From: Vicia villosa | Taxonomy: Eukaryota > Streptophyta > Magnoliopsida > Fabales > Fabaceae | Direction: 5' to 3' | Assembly (NCBI RefSeq): GCF_029867415.1 | Contig: NW_026705392.1 | Span: 1-64,000, forward strand | Length of the DNA: 64,000 bases | Shown: positions 10,975 to 22,446 of the stretch, one piece after another | Layout of the letters: the number at the start of each line of letters is the position of its first letter | How positions within the stretch are numbered: the stretch's first letter is position 1 | The notes under the pieces: model-generated | Seen by the model: only the letters and a program-made list of their open reading frames with translations | Told to the model about the DNA's origin: nothing | The model's database searches: none | Made by a program: the position numbers and the translations under genes

Positions 10975-10982
10975 TATATATA
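10975..10982 (+). promoter_or_regulatory. TATA box of the 5' LTR
   Basis: TATATATA preceded by CCTCA and followed by purine-rich GAGGAGAGAGGAG, conserved in the 3' LTR at 55800-55807. It is the likely start region of the genomic RNA. Confidence 0.6.
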
Positions 10983-11790
10983 CCTAAGATCAGTAGAGGA
11001 GAGAGGAGAAAAAAAATCTTGGAGAAAAGAGGCCATAACATTAGGGTTTGAAGTTAAAGAATTCCATTCAAAGTTGCACTCTCCAATTTTACTTTGCAGC
11101 CTGCCTCAAGAAATCTCAAGCCTTGCATTGTATTCCTGATCTGATATAGAGTGAGATTGGATCGATTTCCATAGCCAAAGCGTTCCAGATCGTCCTCTCC
11201 AACAAACTCACGGTTTGCAAGCTTCTTTAAGATTCAAATTTTTAACTGACGCTATTTTAATTGATTTCATGTATCTGTACGTGTTCGTGGTGATGTTTGG
11301 AGGCATTTAGATCTATTATGTGCAAGCTTTCATGTAGGAATGGTGAGACACCATTGTTAGGGCAAGACTATGTCAAGCTCGCGTTCTGGAGGTTATGAGC
11401 GAATTCAATCCAAAACGATCCCTCTAATGAACTCGTGGGACCTTGAATATGAGATCTAGGCGCATAGGTTTTGTGTTTAACGTTGTTCTTTGAGCTTTTT
11501 TAATTTTACAGGAATGGCTACGAAAACTTGATGCAGAATCCATGGCTAAATCGCAACAAAATCGTAGTAAATCCTAGTGCTCAAACGATGAAGGAGATGC
11601 ACAGTAAAGGGGAGACTCTTTGACCATACACGGAGCGCCCTCATTGGTTGGTCAACGAACCAGATTCTCTTGCCAACTCTGATTGGTCACGCGCAACTAC
11701 AGGGGGGCCCACGCATCTGATCTTTGACTTTTGGGTATTCACCAATTAATATATATTTTATTCGTTTGGTTTGTTTTATTAACAGTTGAA

Positions 11791-11858
11791 ACGCACAGCC
11801 TGGATGGTAAAGTGGAGAACATGGTGACTGGAGGAACCCTGGTTCGAATCCCCTGCGT
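11791..11858 (+). other. tRNA-like segment inside the LTR
   Basis: A 68-base stretch starts ACGCA and ends TGCGT (5-bp acceptor-like pairing). It has an A-box-like GGATGGTAAAGTGGAG and a perfect B-box-like GGTTCGAATCC. The T stem pairs poorly, so this is not a functional tRNA gene. The 3' LTR copy (56616-56683) has a mutated B box. It may be a tRNA or SINE relic, or a pol III-type control region. Confidence 0.5.
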
Positions 11859-13507
11859 GACAAGTTTTTTCAAAATCATTCCTTGACAATCCAGTGCAAC
11901 GCATCAAATCACGCCTACGGTGCATCTCTTCTCGTCACCATCAGATCTTCAACAAGCTTAAATCCAAGCGCCCAGAAAAGGATGTCCATGGTAGACCCTC
12001 AGATGCTTCTCACACTGGATCACGCGCCCAGCTAAGTTTGTTTTAGTTTTTTATTTTTTTTATTTAATTTTCTACTTATTTATATTTCTTCTCTTTATCT
12101 TTTCTTTTTTCCTTTTTTTTTTGTTTTAATAAATTTAGTTTTAATATGTTGTTCAGTAATTAAAATATTTTTATAACCATTTATATTATTTAATCGAAAA
12201 CTTGTTTTTTTCGTAATATCAAATTTTCTTTACAATAATAAATTTCTTAATCCCTGATTTTATTTTATGTCTTAAACCCTGATTTCTTCATGATCATTAA
12301 TCACTGTTAGGGTTAATCGAAAATCTTCCGACTACGCGCCAGGGCAATCGAAAAGTTAAGTTCCAATCCTTTCCTTTATTTAAGTTTTATTTTAATCTTT
12401 GCCTTGTAGGTTCAACTAGATTTTACTTCATCTGTTAATGAATTGGCTCTACACTCACCCCATTATTTTCTATTAATTCTCAGATGACTAGAGTCAATCA
12501 AGGGTTAGAGGAAGATCAAGGCTCAAGATCAAGATGTTTAAACTAATTATTATTCCCTCTTATTTTCTGCTTTCATTCCCCTTCCCCGCAGGTGTTTATT
12601 GTAATAGCATAGGGCATTTATCTTTCCGCCTTTAATTTCTGTGTGATTTTAATTGCGTGGTTAGTAAATTAGGGAGTGCAAGGTCATCAATCAAGCGTTA
12701 GATCACTAATCATACAAGATTAAATATTCGAACTGAGCCACGTGATTGTGCACCCACACACCTTTAGGGTAACCCCTCTTGTTGCCTTATAATGTTGCCT
12801 TAATTGTTGCCTGTTGCCTCTAAGTGTACTAAATAGTCAAGTCCCTCGATTCCGAGGATACCTAAAGCAATGTTGCCTGTCGCCTTTAAAGCTATTGAAA
12901 CTCCCTAGATGTTGCCTTATAAAATGATTGTCCCAATTTCTAAGGTGTCCTCGCATGATGCCTAAGAAAATCAAATGACTATTATATCCTTCCCTTAGAC
13001 TACCTGCCCTCTTTATGGCATGGGACAGTCTTATGGCGAGCGATTATTCTCGATGACCCGTACATCCAATTGAAAGACTTCCTGCCCTCTTATGGTATGG
13101 ATAGACTCTTTCGCCCTGAAAAGCTAAAAGGACAAATTTCAAAACTTAGGGTAGTTGCTACTAATTGCTTGCTCTAAATTCAAAATCTTTTTCCCACTCT
13201 TTTCAAAATCAAATTCCAAAAGACTACGCTTATTTGCAAGCTAAAGTTCTTCTTCGAAAATCTTTTCAAACATTTCAAACAATTCAAACGAACAAGTGAG
13301 CTAAGCAATTAAGAGCCCATGGATAACCATGGATGCAAAGGGTGCTTTACACCTTCCCTTTGTATAACTTACCCCCCGAACTCAAAATCTTTTCAAAAGG
13401 TCTTTTCCTGTTCTTTTAGCCTTTCTTATTGGATAAAATAAAAGTCGGTGGCGACTCTTGCTATCCGCTACATTTCGATATAAAGTCAGTTCACCGTATT
13501 ACAGAAC

Positions 13508-13525
13508 TGGCGACTCTGCTGGGGA
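13508..13525 (+). other. Primer-binding site of the Ogre-like element
   Basis: TGGCGACTCTGCTGGGGA lies four bases after the LTR. It is complementary to the 3' end of the priming tRNA (reported as tRNA-Arg for Ogre elements). The same 18-mer is present on the minus strand at 50782-50799 and 62714-62731. Confidence 0.9.
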
Positions 13526-14693
13526 TACTTTCGAATAAAAGAGGGGTTACCTTAGAGCTAGGATCACTTTAAATTTGTTTGACTTGTTTGCTTTATCTTT
13601 AAAAGCTGTTTTGGGTATTCTGCTGTGTGTAAGATCCTACACCCGGATCTAGTGTACCTTAGGTATGTGGCATTAGACCAGAGAGGCTGTACGACATGTA
13701 TCGTTATGGTTGAACTGGTGGCCACCGTTAGTGCGACGCTTTGGTTTGTCCTGATGGCCCTTGAATATGATCGAGGAGACATTTGGCTACCGCGTGGTGT
13801 CACAAGCACTAATTCGCCCTTAGAACCTTAGTTGAACTTGACTTTGGCCTATAGGAAGTAGCAAGATAGCTGGCTTTGGATTCCTGACTGAAGCCGGTTG
13901 ATACTCGATGCTACACTCATTGAGATTAGACTCTAGGGATGCTTTTGGCTGGCCGACCGAGTGCCATGTTGAGACAATGCCCGCGAGAAAGATCAGGGAT
14001 ATGAGCACCATAGAACCCGGTTACTATTCTAGGACAGGTTTGAACCAACTAAACTTCAGTGGGGAGGGTACTTACCTACGAACTTCACGCAAGCCTTTAA
14101 ACTTAAGGACACTTGTGTGACTTGTCTGTGCTTGCTACTAACCCTTTGGTTTTCTTGCAGGTTTTTCTTGTGGGACTCACTTGTCCTTATTACCTTACGT
14201 TTTGTCTGATGCATTGCATTCGCATGACATCATGATATCATAAACATAACATGATTTAACTAACCCTTTCAAGGATCTTAGGGATTTAGGGCGCACAATT
14301 TCAGGTGTCCTTATCAAAGACTGAATCCCTATCAAGGGGCAAGAGGATTTATTTTCCTCTGGCCACATGCCTTCCAATTCAGAGACTCGATACCTATCAA
14401 GGGGCAAGAGGATTTATTTTCCTCTGGCCATGTATCTTCAAAATTCAGAAGTATCCCGAATCAGAGCGATGACCCACTCGATATGGTGAGCTTGGTTCTC
14501 AAAGACGTCCAAAGACAAAATTCAAAAGTCTTCAAACGAAGATGCGACCAAATCATTTCTAATGTTGCTAACTAAATTCCCAAAGATCCTTGAAAACATT
14601 GCATATGCATAATCATATCATTCATAAACATCGCATCACAGGTTTCATAAAAACAAATGCCTCATCTTTCCGCTGTTTATTTCAGTAAGAAAG
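13526..14693 (+). other. Leader of the Ogre-like element
   Basis: About 1.2 kb between PBS and the gag ATG with no supported ORF; ORF1 of full Ogre elements is absent. It holds a direct duplication of a 38-base block at 14328-14365 and 14393-14430. Each copy contains AGAGGA...TCCTCT, able to form a small hairpin. This could be part of a packaging or dimerisation region, but that is a guess. Confidence 0.65.
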
Positions 14694-14795
14694 ATGGATC
14701 TCGAACAATCTGTCAAGAATCTCCAAGCTCAGAACGCTGAATTTCAAGCCTTGATCTTGAACTTGTCCAAGGGGCAAGAAGAATTGAAGGCACTT
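14694..14795 (+). pseudogene. Ogre-like gag, N-terminal part
   Basis: The frame starts at ATG 14694 with MDLEQSVKNLQAQNAEFQAL and runs 34 codons to the insertion point of the Athila-like element (target CACTT, 14791-14795). It continues in frame at 21718 after the second CACTT. The start resembles the coiled-coil-like N terminus of Ogre/Tat gag. Gag forms the virus-like particle. Confidence 0.8.
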
Positions 14796-16209
14796 TGATC
14801 GGAAAAATAGCAAGTGTACTATTTTTGCCTCTGTAGTAATAATAGGGGAAATTCCCCGAATGTCGATCTCAAGGACTGCGTGGGAAATAAAGATTCGTAA
14901 AATATGATTCAATTGAACAAAAGATTAATGTTTTGGTTTTGGGGGATTAAATCCTTGCAAAGAAAAATAATGAGAAAAATAAATTGATTTTTGTTATCAA
15001 ATATATGAGATGCTAGGGTGAGTGGTTGATTTGGCATGTAACACTCAGAATTAAGATTTCTTCAACAAGTTCATAACATTCAGTTACCACATCCTTAGGG
15101 TGTTTCCTCCTAAGTCCTTAGTGAGGAAACCTTTGGTCTTCCAACCTAAATCCTAAGTCCTTAGGAACCTAAATTGAAACCAAGCTTTTATATAATCAAG
15201 ATTATGTGGTAATTATAGGGTATCCCTAGTCCTAGGTGATATCTACTATATTATGCACAAACCCTAACAACTACAGTCCTGTATTTGTTAGCCATAGATT
15301 AATCCTTATTTGACCGATAAATAAAATAAGAAGAACATTGCATAATTTAACTGAATAATATAAACCAATGTATTGACGAAATCACAAATTCATCGTTATT
15401 ACAAAAACCAAATCAGGACCACCCCCTAGCATTGGGGGGTTTAGCCTCTCATAATATTCAAGAAAGACATAATAAAGAATGTAGACATTACTCAAAAATA
15501 ATGGTGACTTTGATCTTCAACGGTGGAAACCTTTGAATCTCTCAGTCTCCAAAACTCCTAATGAAGCTATCCTCTCTCCTCTGTGATTTTCTATCGTATG
15601 ATGCAAAAGTCCCTCAATAATTCTCTCAAACTCAACTAAATAGTCTAGGTACAAATCTCAGCCAAATGCAATGTCTAAAGTGCCCTCAAGGTGGAGATTT
15701 AATGAAAAAGCCCTAAAATTGGAAGTTTTCACGCTCTCAGCAGCACTGGCCGTGCTTGGACGCACGGGTGGCCGTGTTGCTCTTTATTTTTATTTTTGCT
15801 CCCAGCCATCCTGACACGGGACGTGCGTGGAAGCACGGGCGGCCGTGTGTCGCCCCTGGATTTTGTATGGAGGAGAGTTGATCATCTGACACGGGCCGTG
15901 CGTGGAAGCACGGGCGGCCGTGTTTGACCCCAGAACCTTGAATTTTCATCTTTCTCTTGCTTCTCCTTCCTTCATGGTTGCTTCGACATTTAAGATGACT
16001 TGTTCAAAGCTGAAATTTGTACACAACTAACCAAACGGCATCAAAAGCATCTAAATAACTTAAATTAAAACATAATGCAAAGTAAACATAAAAACAATCA
16101 AACATGAAATACTTAAACAAAAGCAATAAAACATTGATCAAAGTGTTACTGAATCGAAAAATTTAGACCGAATACATGACAGAAATTAGGTAGAAATGGT
16201 GACCGATCA
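14796..16209 (-). repeat. 3' LTR of the Athila-like element
   Basis: A 1,414-bp LTR, partner of 20293-21712. On the minus strand it starts TGATCGGTCACC and ends TTTTCCGATCA. It contains the GC-rich dyad modules at 15748-15923, a strong contrast to its AT-rich surroundings. Confidence 0.93.
15748..15923 (-). repeat. GC-rich dyad modules in the Athila-like LTR (3' copy)
   Basis: Three related modules (15748-15778, 15814-15848, 15889-15923). The last two are 35 bases long and 75 bases apart. Each starts ACACGG and ends CCGTGT with internal GTGC/GCAC pairing, giving strong hairpins. The other LTR has them at 21251-21280, 21317-21351 and 21392-21426. Confidence 0.8.
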
Positions 16210-17684
16210 CAACCTCAAACTTATCTCATTGCTTGTCCTCAAGTGATGCAAGAGACCAAACAGAGGTCACCCTGGATTTTTCTTTCCACAACACTGCCGA
16301 TGTTATTCGCAACTTGCATCTACCTTTCTGATAGAACCTCTGGCTTGCCGAACCGAACTTTCTACCACACTTCTACATCAGAGTACCTTTTTACCTGCAA
16401 GATTTTTCACACTTCTCACCAAATCTCTCAGGGTTAAAGTGTTTTGCACTCACGAAATAAAGGTATGCAATATCAACTCTTAATTTTGAATAAATTCTAC
16501 CTTCACTACACTAACAAAGTTCACACACTTTTCGAGGTCTTTTGGGTTGTAATGGGGTTTAGGTACGGTGGGATACACAAGGAAATGGAATAACAATTGG
16601 TTTTGGGTTCGAAATTCATGTTGTGTTTCTCGTAATTGTGCTCAACTTGTTATACTGGGAATTTATTCGACTTAGACTCTTTTGCTTCACTCATTCTTCC
16701 GTGAGTGCTTAATGTAACAGAGTCTTTCATTCGGGCAAGTTTTTCTCTTTTTTTTTGTGGGACATACATTCATATGTCTCAAAATTTTGATTTTCATATA
16801 TTTATTTTTTACTTGCCCTCTTCTTTGATGATTACTACTCCAAACTTAGATTTTAGCACAACTCTGAAAACCACAACATTTATGCCGAGCAAGGGTTGGA
16901 AGTGTTTGGCTGCGGGTTACAGATATGGTTATAACAAACAAAAGGATATGGCTCAACTGGGGTAACAACGGATAAACATATAATTTAGGATGGCTAGAAA
17001 GGCTCAGGTGGTAAAACAAACAAATGCCTCAGAGTGTGTCCTCATATTATGCTGTGTCAGTAGAACATACGCAAAATCAGAATGATAAAGTCATACCTGA
17101 ATGAACTCTCATGATGATAATCTGTTGTGTTTGGCTTTTTATAACCTCACCATGTTGGGTAAGCTTACAGGTTCCAAAGCACTCCTCGTGTCATGTGGCT
17201 CTTTTCCAGCGCAAGTATACCATACAATCCTCTTGGTCCAGTATCAGCAAGTCGCGTCCAACAATTACTTTTCTTTCGGCTGCATCAACTTCCAGGGTGC
17301 CTCGGGGGAATAGGTTCAGGTTGCACCTATCATCCACTAAATACCATTCATCATTCATTAGGCATCCATAAGTCAATCTATAACACAATGTCAACATAAC
17401 ACACAAACAAAAACAAAAATGGAAAACAACTAAAAGCAAATGAAAAGAACCCCTCCCACACTTGAACTAAACATTGTCCTAAATGTTTTAGAACCAGCCT
17501 TGGAGAGGTTGCTTACAGAGGTATTGCATTCCAATGATCACTTCCTAGCTTCCACTAGAGATGCTCTCTTTTATTTCCTGAAAATAAAACAAACAAACAA
17601 AGAAATTAATTATTAAAACCGTGGGTTGCCTCCCACGAAGCGCTTCGTTTAACGTCGCATGGCTCGACGGTCCATTACCCTTTA
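16210..17684 (-). other. Athila-like 3' region without pol
   Basis: On the minus strand this follows protease and ends in the purine-rich GAGATAAGTTTGAGGTTG next to the LTR (PPT). I see no RT, RNase H or integrase motifs in any frame. Short frames at 16243-16437, 16705-16965 and 17101-17439 have no recognisable content. Confidence 0.75.
17621..17669 (-). other. Three-hairpin block directly after the protease frame
   Basis: Read on the minus strand, from 16 bases after the stop: CGTCG-AGCCATG-CGACG (17669-17653), the perfect 14-base palindrome ACGAAGCGCTTCGT (17648-17635), then GTGGG-AGGCAA-CCCAC (17636-17621). The last two share two bases, so they could be alternative structures. Similar sequences are, from memory, widespread after gag-pro in plant Athila-type elements. 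Confidence 0.7.
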
Positions 17685-18947
17685 TTATAGAGGGTATTTC
17701 CTTTTCCAAACCTTGTTTCTTTTCACTTCCGCAACCACGAACTCATGAAGATGAAAAGCACGGATAACTTTTCTCTTCAATTTACTTCCCAAATTCTTCT
17801 TGACTTCCTTAGCTTTCTTAGGACTTTTGACAGCTACATAAGTTGGTTCCACCCGAGAGGCTATGCTTGAAACGTTTTCTTGGAGCTGTTTAGGCTTTTT
17901 GTATTTTTCCTCACTTTCTATCATACCACCAGAAGTTTGATCATTTACAACCGCCCTATGTTTCTTAACTCCTAACATCTTCAAGGTTACTTCTTCATCA
18001 AAAGATCTCAGTGTTAGTGTCCCTTTTTCAATGTCGAGGTTGCAGCAGCCTGTCGACAAAAATGGTCTCCCAAGAAGGATAGGAGTTTCTTCGTCTTCCG
18101 GAATGTCCATGATGTGGAAGTCAACAGGGAATACAAACTTATCAACTTCCACTAGTACATCTTCAGCTACCCCATATGATTTCTTAACGGTGTGATCGGC
18201 GAACCTTAATTGTGTCTTACTTTCACTAATCTTTTCCAATTCAAGCTTTTTGAAAATGCACAACGGCATTAAACTCACACTAGAACCAGAATCGAGGAGT
18301 ACCTTTTTAAATGTTATATTCTTGATAGTGCATGGTATCGCCACCGCTCCAGGATCTTTCCTCTTTATTGGGATCTTTCTTGCTGACGAGACTATTCCAC
18401 ACTTCTCAGTTTCAATTTTTGATTCTCCTCCCAGTGATCTCTTTTTCGCCAACACCTCCTTCATAAATTTCTTATACAAGGGCATGTGCTCAAGTGCTTC
18501 AAAGAATGGTAGATTTACCTCTAGCTTTTTGAACAATTTAGTGAACTTCTGAAAGTCTTTCTCTTTTGAATTCTTCTTTGTCACTCTGGAAGGGAAGGGT
18601 AGTTTGATCACCGGTTCAGCATCTTTCTTATTATTTTTTTCTTCAACTGGTTTAACCGGTGGTATCACAACTTCTGGCTCTTTCGGATTCTCTCTTATTT
18701 CCAGATCCACCTCTATTACCATAGGGTCATCTATTTCCTCTTTTTCCTTTTCCGATTCTAAAACCTTTTTACTCCTTGTTGTAACAGCATTAATCTTCTC
18801 TTGATCTTTTGGATTTTTCACACTTGCGCTTGGAAAGTTACCTTGTGCCTGTAGAGTGAGATGTTGTGCTATTTGACCCACTTGAACTTCTAAATTTTTT
18901 ATCGAAGTTGTAGTGTTCCTGTGGTTGTTTCTGGTTTCTTCTTGAAA
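17685..18947 (-). pseudogene. Athila-like protease region
   Basis: The minus-strand frame following the TAG at 18948-18950 runs to the stop at 17685. The ATG at 18881 gives 398 codons. The N-terminal third is a charged linker rich in Lys and Glu. The aspartic protease core follows with the catalytic motif VLLDSGSSVSLMP (about residues 193-205 from that ATG) and the second landmark ILLGRPFLSTG (about 267-277). It would cleave the gag-pol polyprotein. The sequence stops at KRKYPL, where RT should follow, so the pol part is missing. Confidence 0.88.
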
Positions 18948-19283
18948 CTAAAGGCATTGTCCAGCCAATCTCTCGATAGCCACTTCCCATTCCGCCTTCT
19001 GAGGGCCTTGTTGTTGGTTTTCTTTCCAAGCAAAATTTGGATGATTCTTCCACCCTGGATTGTAGGTGTTAGAATACGGATTGTTTTGCCTCAGGAATTT
19101 GATTTCTTCAATCTGCTTGGGAGTAGCAACACAGTATACAGTTTGGTGAGGACCTTGGCAAATTTCACAAATTACAGGTTGAGCTTGTTGGACTTGAGCA
19201 ACCTGTTGAGTACCTATATTCATAGCCTTTAATCTCTTTTCTACCTCTGCAGCTATAGCATCTTCAACCCGAATTTTTGAGGT
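18948..19283 (-). pseudogene. Athila-like gag, C-terminal part
   Basis: Same frame as the gag upstream, between a TAA (19284-19286) and a TAG (18948-18950). It reads MNIGTQQVAQVQQAQPVICE from 19223 and contains CEICQGPHQTVYC, the Athila-type zinc-like motif, followed by NNPYSNTYNPGWKNHPNF, which is typical of Athila gag. Both flanking stops are single nonsense changes inside one original gag-pro frame. Confidence 0.85.
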
Positions 19284-20159
19284 TTACAACTTCAGATCAA
19301 TAACTCTTTCAGGTTTATTGGTACACCTGTCATACAACTCCAGATGCTCATTTGCAGCTATCGCTTCAATGATCTTGATAATTCCGGAGGCTTTTGTGAA
19401 ATTTGTTGAGCCTCCAGCTGCTGTATCGATCAACTGCTTTGTTTTCATTTTGAGCCCATTCACAAATATCTGCATTTGGTCAGTTTTGTCCATGTTGTGA
19501 GTGGGACATGCCACTAGGATCCTTTTGAATCTTTTATAAGCATCTCCTAAGAGTTCACCCTCCTGTTGTTTGAAATTCAAAATATCATACCTCTTCCTTA
19601 TAAAGACCGAAGCGGGGAAATACTCATTCAAGAAAGCCTTCTCCATCTCTTCCCATGACGTGATACTGCCCGCTGGAAGAGAATAGAACCATTCTTCTGC
19701 TTCTTCGGCCAAGGTGAACGGGAACATTCTCAGCTTCTTTGCCTCTTCGGTATGCCCTTCAATTTTTAAAGTCGTACTCATGGTAAGAAACCTCTGTAGG
19801 TGCTTGTTTGCATCTTCATTAACCTTTCCGGTGAAAGGTTTTCTTTCCAGCTGATTTATTGTGCTCGGATGCAATTGAAAGTTAGCCGCATTTACCGGTT
19901 GCTTGACAATTGTCAGTCTACCTCCCGGCGTGTTTGTAGCATCGTAGTCACCAAGGAGTCTTTCCGACGCTGGTGGATTCTCTCCCATGACTTCTCCTTC
20001 ACTTTCAGAATCTAAACCAGAATGAACTGAAATAATTTCTTCTTCAGATTCCAGATTTTCTCGACGAGCTTGTCTGCGCCTTGCGTGCAAAGTTCTTTCG
20101 ATTTCTGCGTCATAAAGAAATTCAGCTGAGGCCTTACCTCGCATAAATAGATTAGACAA
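19284..20159 (-). pseudogene. Athila-like gag, N-terminal and capsid part
   Basis: 291 codons from MSNLFMRGKASAEFLYDAEI. The retrotransposon gag core lies at about residues 95-265: HLQRFLTMSTTLKIEGHTEE, AEEWFYSLPAGSITSWEEM, and FKRILVACPTHNMDKTDQM. This is the capsid protein family of Athila elements. The in-frame TAA at 19284 truncates it ahead of the zinc motif. Confidence 0.92.
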
Positions 20160-20268
20160 TTTTTAGAATAAGAAAAAAAATAAAAATAAAAAGTGCAGAA
20201 AATAAAATTTTAGTCGCAAAGCAACAAAATTTCAATTGAACTTAAGTTAAAAATCTGTATTTTGGCAG

Positions 20269-20286
20269 TCCCCGGCAACGGCGCCA
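20269..20286 (-). other. Athila-type primer-binding site
   Basis: On the minus strand TGGCGCCGTTGCCGGGGA, six bases after the 5' LTR end. This is the canonical Athila PBS (usually assigned to tRNA-Asp). Confidence 0.93.
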
Positions 20287-20292
20287 AAAACT

Positions 20293-21712
20293 TGATCGGA
20301 AAAATAGCAAGTGTACTATTTTTGCCTCTGTAGTAATAATAGGGGAAATTCCCCGAATGTCGATCTCAAGGACTACGTGGGAAATAAAGATTCGTAAAAT
20401 ATGATTCAATTGAACAAAACATTAATGTTTTGGTTTTGGGGGATTAAATCCTTGCAAAGAAAAATAATGAGAAAAATAAATTGATTTTTGTTATCAAATA
20501 TATGAGATGCTAGGGTGAGTGGTTGATTTGGCATGTAACACTCAGAATTAAGATTTCTTCAACAAGTTCATAACATTCAGTTACCACATCCTTAGGGTGT
20601 TTCCTCCTAAGTCCTTAGTGAGGAAACCTTTGGTCTTCCAACCTAAATCCTAAGTCCTTAGGAACCTAAATTGAAACCAAGCTTTTATATAATCAAGATT
20701 ATGTGGTAATTATAGGGTATCCCAAGTCCTAGGTGATATCTACTATAATCAAATTATGCACAAACCCTAACAACTACAGTCCTGTATTTGTTAGCCTTAG
20801 ATTAATCCTTATTTGACCGATAAAGAAAACAAGAAGAACATTGCATAATTTAACTGAATAATATAAACCAATGTATTGACGAAATCACAAATTCACCGTT
20901 ATTACAAAAACCAAATCAGGACCACCCCCTAGCATTGGGGGGTTTAGCCTCTCATAATATTCAAGAAAGACATAATAAAGAATGTAGACATTACTAAAAA
21001 ATAATGGTGCCTTTGATCTTCAATGGTGGAAACCCTTAAATCTCTTAGTCTCCAAAACTCCTGATGAAGCTATCCTCTCTCCTCTGTGATTTTCTATCGT
21101 ATGATGCAAAAGCCCCTCAATAATTCTCTCAAACTCAACTAAATAGTCTAGGTACAAATCTCAGCCAAATGCAATGTCTAAAGTGCCCTCAAGGTGGAGA
21201 TTTAATGAAAAAGCCCTAAAATTGGAAGTTTTCACGCTCTCAGCAGCACTGGCCGTGCTTGGACGCACGGGTGGCCGTGTTGCTCTTTATTTTTATTTTT
21301 GCTCCCAGCCATCCTGACACGGGCCGTGCGTGGAAGCACGGGCGGCCGTGTGTCGCCCCTGGATTTTGTATGGAGGAGAGTTGATCACCTGACACGGGCC
21401 GTGCGTGGAAGCACGGGCGGCCGTGTTTGACCCCAGAACCTTGAATTTTCATCTTTCTCTTGCTTCTCCTTCCTTCATGGTTGATTCGACATTTAAGATG
21501 ACTTGTTCAAAGCTTAAATTTGTACAAAACTAACCAAACGACATCAAAAGCATCTAAATAACTTAAATTAAAACATAATGCAAAGTAAACATAAAAACAA
21601 TCAAACATGAAATACTTAAACAAAAGCAATAAAACATTGATCAAAGTGTTACTGAATCGACAAATTTAGACCGAATACATGACAGAAATTAGGTAGAAAT
21701 GGTGACCGATCA
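20293..21712 (-). repeat. 5' LTR of the Athila-like element
   Basis: A 1,420-bp LTR, partner of 14796-16209, next to the PBS. The duplication CACTT follows at 21713-21717. Confidence 0.93.
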
Positions 21713-21717
21713 CACTT

Positions 21718-22446
21718 CTGATCGAGAAGGAGAAGAATCAACATAAGCATCAAAGTGGTCAAAATAATCAGAGATCCAAGCCTAAGCGATCATTTTCTCT
21801 GTTACCCATGCCGCTGTCTCAAGTTCTGCAACAACTGCTCAATCAGAACTTGATAACTCTATTACCTCCATATTTATTTCCTGCTAAACGTGTTCCTGGG
21901 TACAAGTATCATGCGAGATGTGCCTATCATTCAAATAGTCCTGGTCACTATACAAAAGATTGTGGACCGTTGAAGCATAGGATCCAAGATTTAATCGACG
22001 ACGAGATCATTGACTTCAACTCACCTGAGGAACCTCATATGGCGAATGTTGTGTACAATCAGAAAGGTCGTAATAAATGCAACCAATCTGTGGGGACAAT
22101 TCTGATCTCTACACCAATTCCACAACAACGACACAAGCCATATGCACCTAAGCGTTAATTCACCAAGATTAATGTGTCATTGGCTCAAGCATTACAACAT
22201 CTGTTAAAGATCAAATTGATTACTCTGAGGGACCCTCCTAAGACTCCTAACACCTCCACTCCTGGCTATAAACTCAATGCGAGGTGCGCGTACCATTCCC
22301 ACAGTCCTGGACATTACACAAACAATTGCTGGACATTCAAGAGTACGATTCAAGATCTGGTCGATGACGGGGAAATCAAATTCAACCCTTCTGAAACTCC
22401 TATGGTGATCACCGCTCATATGCCTAGTCACAACAAGACTAATTGA
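21718..22446 (+). pseudogene. Ogre-like gag, C-terminal part with two zinc-like motifs
   Basis: The frame resumes exactly after the CACTT duplication (LIEKEKNQHKHQ...). It contains PLSQVLQQLLNQNLITLLPP and CAYHSNSPGHYTKDC (C-X2-H-X5-H-X4-C), and meets a TAA at 22156-22158. In the same frame it then shows a second unit with SLAQALQHLLKIKLITLRDP and CAYHSHSPGHYTNNC, ending at 22446. These are the nucleic-acid-binding repeats of Ogre gag. The capsid core expected between the N-terminal 34 residues and this part is missing, so the gag is internally deleted. Confidence 0.85.

Larger units (their letters stand above)
9800..13503 (+). repeat. 5' LTR of the Ogre-like element
   Basis: A 3,704-bp LTR from TGTCATACCCC to CCGTATTACA, followed four bases later by the PBS. 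It has TATATATA at 10975, a tRNA-like segment at 11791-11858 and the U5 block at 13340-13458. The parts of the 3' LTR that remain are nearly identical to it; 10119 to about 10463 has no counterpart there. Confidence 0.93.
14796..21712 (-). mobile_element. Athila-like Ty3/gypsy element, coding-deleted, minus strand
   Basis: Full-length insertion with TGATCGG...CCGATCA LTR ends, a CACTT duplication on both sides (14791-14795 and 21713-21717), an Athila-type PBS, and gag plus protease in one frame with two nonsense codons. RT, RNase H and integrase are absent: only about 1.5 kb of non-coding sequence separates protease from the 3' LTR. The element is therefore non-autonomous. The two LTRs differ by scattered substitutions and small indels, so it is older than the Sirevirus array. 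Confidence 0.93.

Noticed and set aside
11791..11858. Functional tRNA gene
   Set aside because: The T stem does not pair, the length and arms do not fit, and the second LTR copy has a mutated B box.
15737..15949. 70-codon minus-strand frame with repeated HGRPCFHARPVS
   Set aside because: It is a translation of the GC-rich LTR dyads; there is no evidence of coding beyond the repeat.
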